64,000 nucleotides of DNA from Mesorhizobium sp. Root102 (GTDB lineage Bacteria > Pseudomonadota > Alphaproteobacteria > Rhizobiales > Rhizobiaceae), in assembly GCF_001425625.1 (NCBI RefSeq), contig NZ_LMCP01000047.1, forward strand, positions 220,407 through 284,406. Direction: 5' to 3'. The translations under genes and the position numbers were made by a program. Shown in pieces: positions 59,631-64,000 of the stretch; the first letter of the stretch is position 1; the number at the start of each line of letters is the position of its first letter. The notes beneath the pieces were generated by a model. The model was not told the DNA's origin and searched no databases. It saw only the letters and a program-made list of their open reading frames with translations.

Positions 59631-60809
59631 TCACGAAATCCGCTCACCGTCCTCGTCGAGAAGAACGCAGCCCTCGGGATCGAAGCCGAGGTCGATCGCC
59701 TCACCTTCGCGAAGGACGCGACCAGTGATCGGCGCGTTGGCGCGGATGCTGGTCTTGCCGCCGATGTCGATCTCGTAGATGGCGCTACCGCCTAGATACG
59801 AGGCCGAGACGACGCGGCCCGACAGACGGTTGGCGCTCGCTGCCGCGCCGACCGACAGTTTCTGCGGCCGCACCACGACAGTGACTTTGCTGCCGTCGGC
59901 AAGCGGCTTTGGACAGGCCACGTTGATCGTCTGGCCGGTGGCAAGCACCACCGCTGTTCCTTCGCCGGATCTCCTCACAGCCCCGGCAAGCATGTTGGCC
60001 TTGCCGAGGAAGTCGGCGACAAAGGCCGTGGCTGGTGCCTCGTAGACCTCCTGCGGGGTTCCAATCTGCTCCACTGCGCCGGCGTTCATCACCACGATGC
60101 GATCCGACATCGAGAGCGCTTCTTCCTGGTCGTGCGTGACGAAGATAGCGGTGATGCCGGTTTGCTTCTGGATCTTCTTGATCTCGACGCGCATTTCCTC
60201 GCGCATGTTCGCATCCAGCGCCGACAGCGGCTCGTCGAGCAGCAGTACCTGCGGCTCGAAGACGATGGCGCGGGCGAGCGCGATGCGCTGTTGCTGCCCG
60301 CCCGACAGCTGCGACGGCAGCTTTTTCTCACTGCCCGGGAGACGCACCATTTCCAGCGCCTGGCCGACCTTGCGCGCGATCTCGGGCTTCGGCACGTTGC
60401 GGTACTTCAGTCCGAAGGCGACATTGTCGAACACGTTCTTGTGCGGGAAGAGCGCATAGCTCTGGAAGACCAGCCCGATATTACGCTTGTAGATCGGCAC
60501 GTCGTCGACCCGCCGCCCGTCGATCATGATCTGGCCGCCCGAAATGTCGACCAGGCCTGCGATGGAACGCAGGATCGTGGTCTTGCCGCAGCCCGAAGGC
60601 CCGAGCAGGGTGACGAAGCTTCCCTTGCGGATCGACAGCGAGAAATCGCGCACCGCCACGAACTTGCCATAGGCAATGTCGATGTCGCGGAACTCGACCG
60701 CCGGCTGGCTCGTCTCGGCGCCGCCCGGAGCGGGTCCGCCCGAACCGAGCCTTGCCACCCCGGCCGCGGCCGGCCGGGGCGCCTCTGAAAGGTCGTGGCT
60801 GTCAGGCAC
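59631..60809 (-). CDS. potA: Polyamine-type ABC transporter ATP-binding protein (PotA-like)
   Basis: This 392-residue ATPase has Walker A LLGPSGCGKTTILRSIAG, signature LSGGQQQRIALARAIVFEP, Walker B VLLLDEPLSALD, and a C-terminal TOBE domain (about 290-385). GTG 60809 (VPDSHDL) is chosen: it overlaps the binding-protein stop by 8 bp. ATG 60851 would force a 50-bp overlap. An unusual Ala/Pro/Gly-rich N-terminal extension of about 35 residues precedes the first strand. It is last in the potB-C-D-A operon. Confidence 0.92.
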   Translation of the reverse strand: MPDSHDLSEAPRPAAAGVARLGSGGPAPGGAETSQPAVEFRDIDIAYGKFVAVRDFSLSIRKGSFVTLLGPSGCGKTTILRSIAGLVDISGGQIMIDGRRVDDVPIYKRNIGLVFQSYALFPHKNVFDNVAFGLKYRNVPKPEIARKVGQALEMVRLPGSEKKLPSQLSGGQQQRIALARAIVFEPQVLLLDEPLSALDANMREEMRVEIKKIQKQTGITAIFVTHDQEEALSMSDRIVVMNAGAVEQIGTPQEVYEAPATAFVADFLGKANMLAGAVRRSGEGTAVVLATGQTINVACPKPLADGSKVTVVVRPQKLSVGAAASANRLSGRVVSASYLGGSAIYEIDIGGKTSIRANAPITGRVLREGEAIDLGFDPEGCVLLDEDGERIS

Positions 60810-61944
60810 CTTTCGAGATCCTGTGCCACTGCTTGTTCCAGGCGTCCTCATTGCTCGCCCAGTAAACCGGGTCGGCGAAGGTCAGCGCCTTCATCGTGCC
60901 CGTTTTGTCGAAGGCCGGCAGCTTCTCGATCTTCTCGGTCAACTTGACCTTTGTCGGGTCGAGCGACGGCGGATAGCTCTGGCCTTCGGCCACCGCGATG
61001 GCGGTCGCCGGGTCGAGCATGAAGTTGATCAACTCCTCGCACTCGGCCATCGGCGAGCCTTTCAGGATCAGCATGTCCTCCATCCAGGCATAGGAACCCG
61101 CGGGATCGAGGTAGCCGATCGGATGGCCCTGGTCCTGCAATGCGGCAACGCGGCCCGACCATGCGTCGGTTACCACGATCTCGCCCTTGGAAAGCAGGTC
61201 CATCAGTTCCGCGCCGGAACTCCAGAACTTCTTGGCGAGGTCGCGCGTCTCGCGCACCTTGGCCCAGATCGCATCCATGTCCTTGAGGTTGTTGGGGTCC
61301 TGTCCGGTGGCGAGTGCGGCGTACCAGACGCGCGTGGTCATGTCGTCATAGCCTCCGACCTTGCCCGCGTATTTCTTGTCGAGCAGGAGTGCGGCACCCT
61401 TTTCCTTGGCTTCCTCGGGCGAGATCACCTTGGTGTTGTAGGCGATGCCTGTCGTGCCGTAGTCGTAAGGCACGGCCGAGAGTTTCGGAGTCAGCTTGCG
61501 GAACGGTTCGATCATCGGCTGCAGCACATTCGCCATGTTGGGAATGTTGGCCTCGTTGATCTCCGAGGTCAGGCCGCCGTTCACATATTTGATGTAGTAG
61601 TTCACGCCGGAGGAATGAATGACCTGGTAGTCGCCGGGCTTGGCGGTCTTGATCTTGGTGATGATCTCGTCCTCGTCGCCGAACGTGCCCTGGACCACCT
61701 TGATCTTGGTCTTGGCGGTGTAGGGCTTGAAGGCATATTTGTCGATCGCGTCCTGCACCGTGCCGCCCCAGCCATCGAAGCGGACCTCTTCGACCGCGGC
61801 AAGCGCCTGCCTCATCCAGGGCATGTCGAGGCCCACCGCGGCCGCCGCGGCGGCGGTCAGCGTCAGGAAGGTGCGGCGGCTCAGATCGCCGTTTTGATAC
61901 CTATCGTGCAGCCGTTCAAGCCGCTTGCCGTTGGACAGTTTCAT
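60802..61944 (-). CDS. potD: Polyamine-type ABC transporter substrate-binding protein (PotD-like)
   Basis: This 380-residue periplasmic binding protein has a Tat-type signal LSRRTFLTLTAAAAAAVGLD, then the PotD-like fold (VRFDGWGGTVQDAIDKYAFK; YDYGTTGIAYNTKVISPEEA; EELINFMLDPATAIAVAEGQ). Putrescine, spermidine or a related compound is the likely ligand; this family also includes binders of other cations and thiamine-like compounds. It overlaps potC by ATGA and potA by 8 bp. Confidence 0.92.
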   Translation of the reverse strand: MKLSNGKRLERLHDRYQNGDLSRRTFLTLTAAAAAAVGLDMPWMRQALAAVEEVRFDGWGGTVQDAIDKYAFKPYTAKTKIKVVQGTFGDEDEIITKIKTAKPGDYQVIHSSGVNYYIKYVNGGLTSEINEANIPNMANVLQPMIEPFRKLTPKLSAVPYDYGTTGIAYNTKVISPEEAKEKGAALLLDKKYAGKVGGYDDMTTRVWYAALATGQDPNNLKDMDAIWAKVRETRDLAKKFWSSGAELMDLLSKGEIVVTDAWSGRVAALQDQGHPIGYLDPAGSYAWMEDMLILKGSPMAECEELINFMLDPATAIAVAEGQSYPPSLDPTKVKLTEKIEKLPAFDKTGTMKALTFADPVYWASNEDAWNKQWHRISKGA

Positions 61945-62780
61945 CGTGCTTCCTCCTTTGGTTGGCCGCGTCTTTTCAATCTGGTCAGGCTTTGCAGGAC
62001 CAGGCCGCCGAGCAGCGGGATGCCGACGGTCACCAGGATCATCACGGTGCCGAGCGCGTTGATCTCCGGGCTGATCGAGATCTTGAGCATCGAAAGGATC
62101 TGGGTGGGCATGGTCTCGACGCCTGCCGGCCGCCAGAACAGGCTGGCCGACGTGTTGTCGAACGAGATGGTAAAGGCGAGCAGCGCGCCGCCGACGACGG
62201 CAGGGATGAGCAGCGGCAGCGTGATCTCGCGGAAGGAGGAAAAGCGCGAGGCGCCGAGTGAGAGTGCCGCCTCCTCATAGACGCGTCGGATGCCGACCAT
62301 GCGCGCCTGCGCGATCAGCACCACATAGGGCACGGCGAGCAGGATATGACCGAGCACCAGGAGAAGCATGGTCCTCGGCTGGTCGACCGCCTTGATCAGC
62401 ACCAGAAGGCCGACGCCGAGGATGGTCTCCGGCACCAGCGCCGGCAGGATCACCAGCGTGCTCAGCGCCTGCTTGCCACGGAATTCGAACCGCACCAGCG
62501 CAAACGCCGTGACGACTCCTATTGCGGTGGTGGTGGCGGCAGTGACCAGCGCAATCCACAGAGATGTGCGGAAGGCGGCCAGCACCTGCTCATTGGCCAT
62601 CAGCTTGCCGTACCATTGCAGGCTGAAGCCCGTCATCGGGAAGCCGCCGAACATCGAAGCGTTGAACGACAGGATCACTGTCGCCACGATCGGCGCGAAC
62701 ATGAAGATGTAGACACAGAGCGTGACGAAGCCAGTCAGCCGCCAGGCCCATCTGCCTTCCTCCTTCCGCCGCGCCCTCAT
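61941..62780 (-). CDS. potC: Polyamine-type ABC transporter permease (PotC-like)
   Basis: This 279-residue inner-membrane permease has six helices and the EAA loop YEEAALSLGASRFSSFREIT-LPLLIPA. ATG 62780 begins MRARRKEEGRWAWRLTGFVT, a normal basic N-terminus before helix 1; the longer open frame upstream is antisense or other-frame to potB. It overlaps both neighbours by 4 bp (ATGA), so the operon is tightly coupled. Confidence 0.94.
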   Translation of the reverse strand: MRARRKEEGRWAWRLTGFVTLCVYIFMFAPIVATVILSFNASMFGGFPMTGFSLQWYGKLMANEQVLAAFRTSLWIALVTAATTTAIGVVTAFALVRFEFRGKQALSTLVILPALVPETILGVGLLVLIKAVDQPRTMLLLVLGHILLAVPYVVLIAQARMVGIRRVYEEAALSLGASRFSSFREITLPLLIPAVVGGALLAFTISFDNTSASLFWRPAGVETMPTQILSMLKISISPEINALGTVMILVTVGIPLLGGLVLQSLTRLKRRGQPKEEAR

Positions 62781-63655
62781 CCGCCTAACCCTTTGACGAT
62801 CTGCGACATGCCCATGTAGCGGGTATAGAGGGCGGCGAAGAAGCCCAGCACGACGAACAGCACGATCGAAAGCGTGGCGCCCATCGGCCAGTTCAGCTCG
62901 CCCATGATGGTGTCGTAGATCAGGTTGCCAAACAGCGCGTCGCGGCCGGAGCCGAGAAGCTGCGGCGTCACATAGCTGCCGGCGGCCAGCACGAAGCACA
63001 GCAGCAGGCCTGCGGCCAGCCCGGGCAGCGAAAGCGGAAGCGTGACCTCGCGGAACGCCTGCGCGCTGGTGCAGCCCATCGAGCGAGCCGCGGAGATCAA
63101 CGTGCGGTCGATGCCCTCGAGACTCACATAGACGTTGAGGATCATGTACGGCAGCAGGAAGTGCAGCAGCCCGAGGATCACAGCACCCTCGTTGTAGAGC
63201 ATCGGCAACGGCTCGTTGATGATGCCTACTTTCAGCAGCGCAACGTTGATGACGCCCTGTTCGCCCAGGATGTTGATCCAGGAAAAGGTGCGGATGGTGA
63301 AGCTGATCCAGAACGGCACGATGAGCAAAAGCAGAAGCAGCCACTTGTGCTTGAATGTCGTCGCCCAGATGAAATAGGCGGGAAAATAGCCCAGCACGCC
63401 GCAAAGCAGCGCCGTCATCGCGCCGACCCTCAGCGTCTTCAGAAGGAAGCCGTGGTAGTAGCTGTCAGTCAGGAACTCGTGCCAGTTCGCGGTCGTCAGC
63501 GCGCTGGTTTCCACACCAGCGGTGACGAAGGTGAAGAAGGTGTAGGCGGCCATCACCGCGATCGGCAGCACCAGGAAGAAGATCAGCAGCAGGAGCACCG
63601 GCGCGACCAGCATCCAGGCCAGCCGCGGGTCATACAATGTCCATCGTCGTTTCAT
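62777..63655 (-). CDS. potB: Polyamine-type ABC transporter permease (PotB-like)
   Basis: This 292-residue inner-membrane permease has six helices starting WMLVAPVLLLLIFFLVLPIA and an EAA loop MGCTSAQAFREVTLPLSLPG. It is the first gene of the operon, so its promoter should lie in 63656-63957. Confidence 0.94.
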   Translation of the reverse strand: MKRRWTLYDPRLAWMLVAPVLLLLIFFLVLPIAVMAAYTFFTFVTAGVETSALTTANWHEFLTDSYYHGFLLKTLRVGAMTALLCGVLGYFPAYFIWATTFKHKWLLLLLLIVPFWISFTIRTFSWINILGEQGVINVALLKVGIINEPLPMLYNEGAVILGLLHFLLPYMILNVYVSLEGIDRTLISAARSMGCTSAQAFREVTLPLSLPGLAAGLLLCFVLAAGSYVTPQLLGSGRDALFGNLIYDTIMGELNWPMGATLSIVLFVVLGFFAALYTRYMGMSQIVKGLGG

Positions 63656-63957
63656 GGCACCCGGCCGTCCGCGCCTTCTTTGAAGCGCTTATTTTGTTCC
63701 CACAGCCAAGATTGAGTGATTGAAGGCCCGATGTCTACAGTCGGCGATTGAGCCAGCGGACTTCAGCGGACATCGGCGCGTCGCCAACTGCGATAGCGCC
63801 GAAGGCATGACGCCGTTCAGCACGAACGTTCACCGATCGAGAACCACATCTGTGAGCATCTTGGGTGAGACAGGCGCGCCGTTCAGGTTTGCCAGACTAG
63901 ATGTTTGATCCCGAGCTTTGATGGTGCATTATTTTCCTTGGAATGGAGGGATGCACT
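63656..63957. other. Region upstream of potB, no supported gene
   Basis: This should hold the potB promoter (minus strand) and the left end of the IS element whose transposase begins at 63958. I could not identify a convincing promoter or IS terminal repeat; small open frames look non-coding. Confidence 0.5.
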
Positions 63958-64000
63958 GTGGGACAGATTCTACATGGGAGCGCCACGACGACAGAGGCAG
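63958..64000 (+). CDS. IS481-type transposase, N-terminal start (cut by window edge)
   Basis: A GTG after GGAATGGAGGGATGCACT starts the frame VGQILHGSATTTEA, the usual first residues of a widespread IS481-family transposase (GQ-LHGSATTTEA-RRAIQ...). Only 14 codons are visible before the window ends. Confidence 0.75.
   Translation, partial: MGQILHGSATTTEA

Noticed and set aside
60676..62280. 534-codon plus-strand frame across potA, potD and potC
   Set aside because: Antisense to three well-supported genes; composition is that of a shadow frame.

Overview
The window looks like chromosome of an alphaproteobacterium of the Rhizobiales, most like Mesorhizobium. This is inferred from gene content: a fused TrpE(G) behind a WWW leader peptide, the chpT/ctrA/sciP cell-cycle genes, a NolR-like ArsR regulator, a HugZ-type heme protein, potABCD and livHMGF-type transporters, high GC, and dispersed palindromes typical of the order. 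No species can be fixed without a database search.

Layout. 1-9.9 kb: DUF2333 protein (cut by the window edge), fhs, a cysteine hydrolase, a GlxA-type regulator, an acetyltransferase, a DUF4126/flavoprotein pair, an MFS exporter and an aspartoacylase-like deacylase. 9.9-14.2 kb: a PEP-mutase-like lyase, the trp attenuator (leader peptide, terminator), trpE(G) and a CDF metal exporter. 14.2-19.2 kb: a long cruciform element, DUF1176, DsrE-like, SDR and monooxygenase genes, a Phd/PIN toxin-antitoxin pair with an obvious operator, and an AbrB-type membrane protein. 19.5-23.6 kb: an uncharacterised esterase/ATP-grasp operon, then leuA behind a candidate leucine leader peptide. 23.7-34.9 kb: a TPR regulator, hydrolases, a membrane protein behind a perfect CtrA-type box, a metallophosphoesterase, Nudix, GST, GNAT, an SDR/CoA-transferase pair, HugZ, an ArsR regulator, a four-copy 48-bp tandem repeat and an SPOUT RNA methyltransferase.

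34.9-44.7 kb is the cell-cycle region: a coiled-coil membrane protein, DUF1134, chpT, an orphan receiver, ctrA, a FliJ-like gene, an HxlR/quinone oxidoreductase pair, sciP (DUF1153), mnmA and a Gfo/Idh oxidoreductase. Candidate CtrA boxes lie before chpT, ctrA and sciP, and four GANTC (CcrM) sites cluster upstream of ctrA. The phosphorelay output (ChpT, CtrA) and its antagonist (SciP) are therefore encoded within about 5 kb.

44.9-53.3 kb is accessory DNA beginning at a tRNA-Met(CAT) gene. The relic 3' end of a serine recombinase runs into the tRNA. It is followed by an IS21 remnant, a PIN/RHH toxin-antitoxin pair, a tyrosine recombinase, a Tn3 transposase relic, a truncated SRAP gene, an intact membrane-bound PQQ glucose dehydrogenase and a frameshifted O-methyltransferase.

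53.3-64 kb: a Crp/Fnr regulator divergent from a branched-chain-amino-acid-type ABC operon (with fused LivM-LivG), a convergent potBCDA-type polyamine ABC operon, and the start of an IS481-type transposase at the right edge. The least explained items are two covarying long stem-loop elements that fill convergent intergenic gaps, the ATP-grasp/esterase operon, and the gene at 26633 behind the perfect CtrA box.
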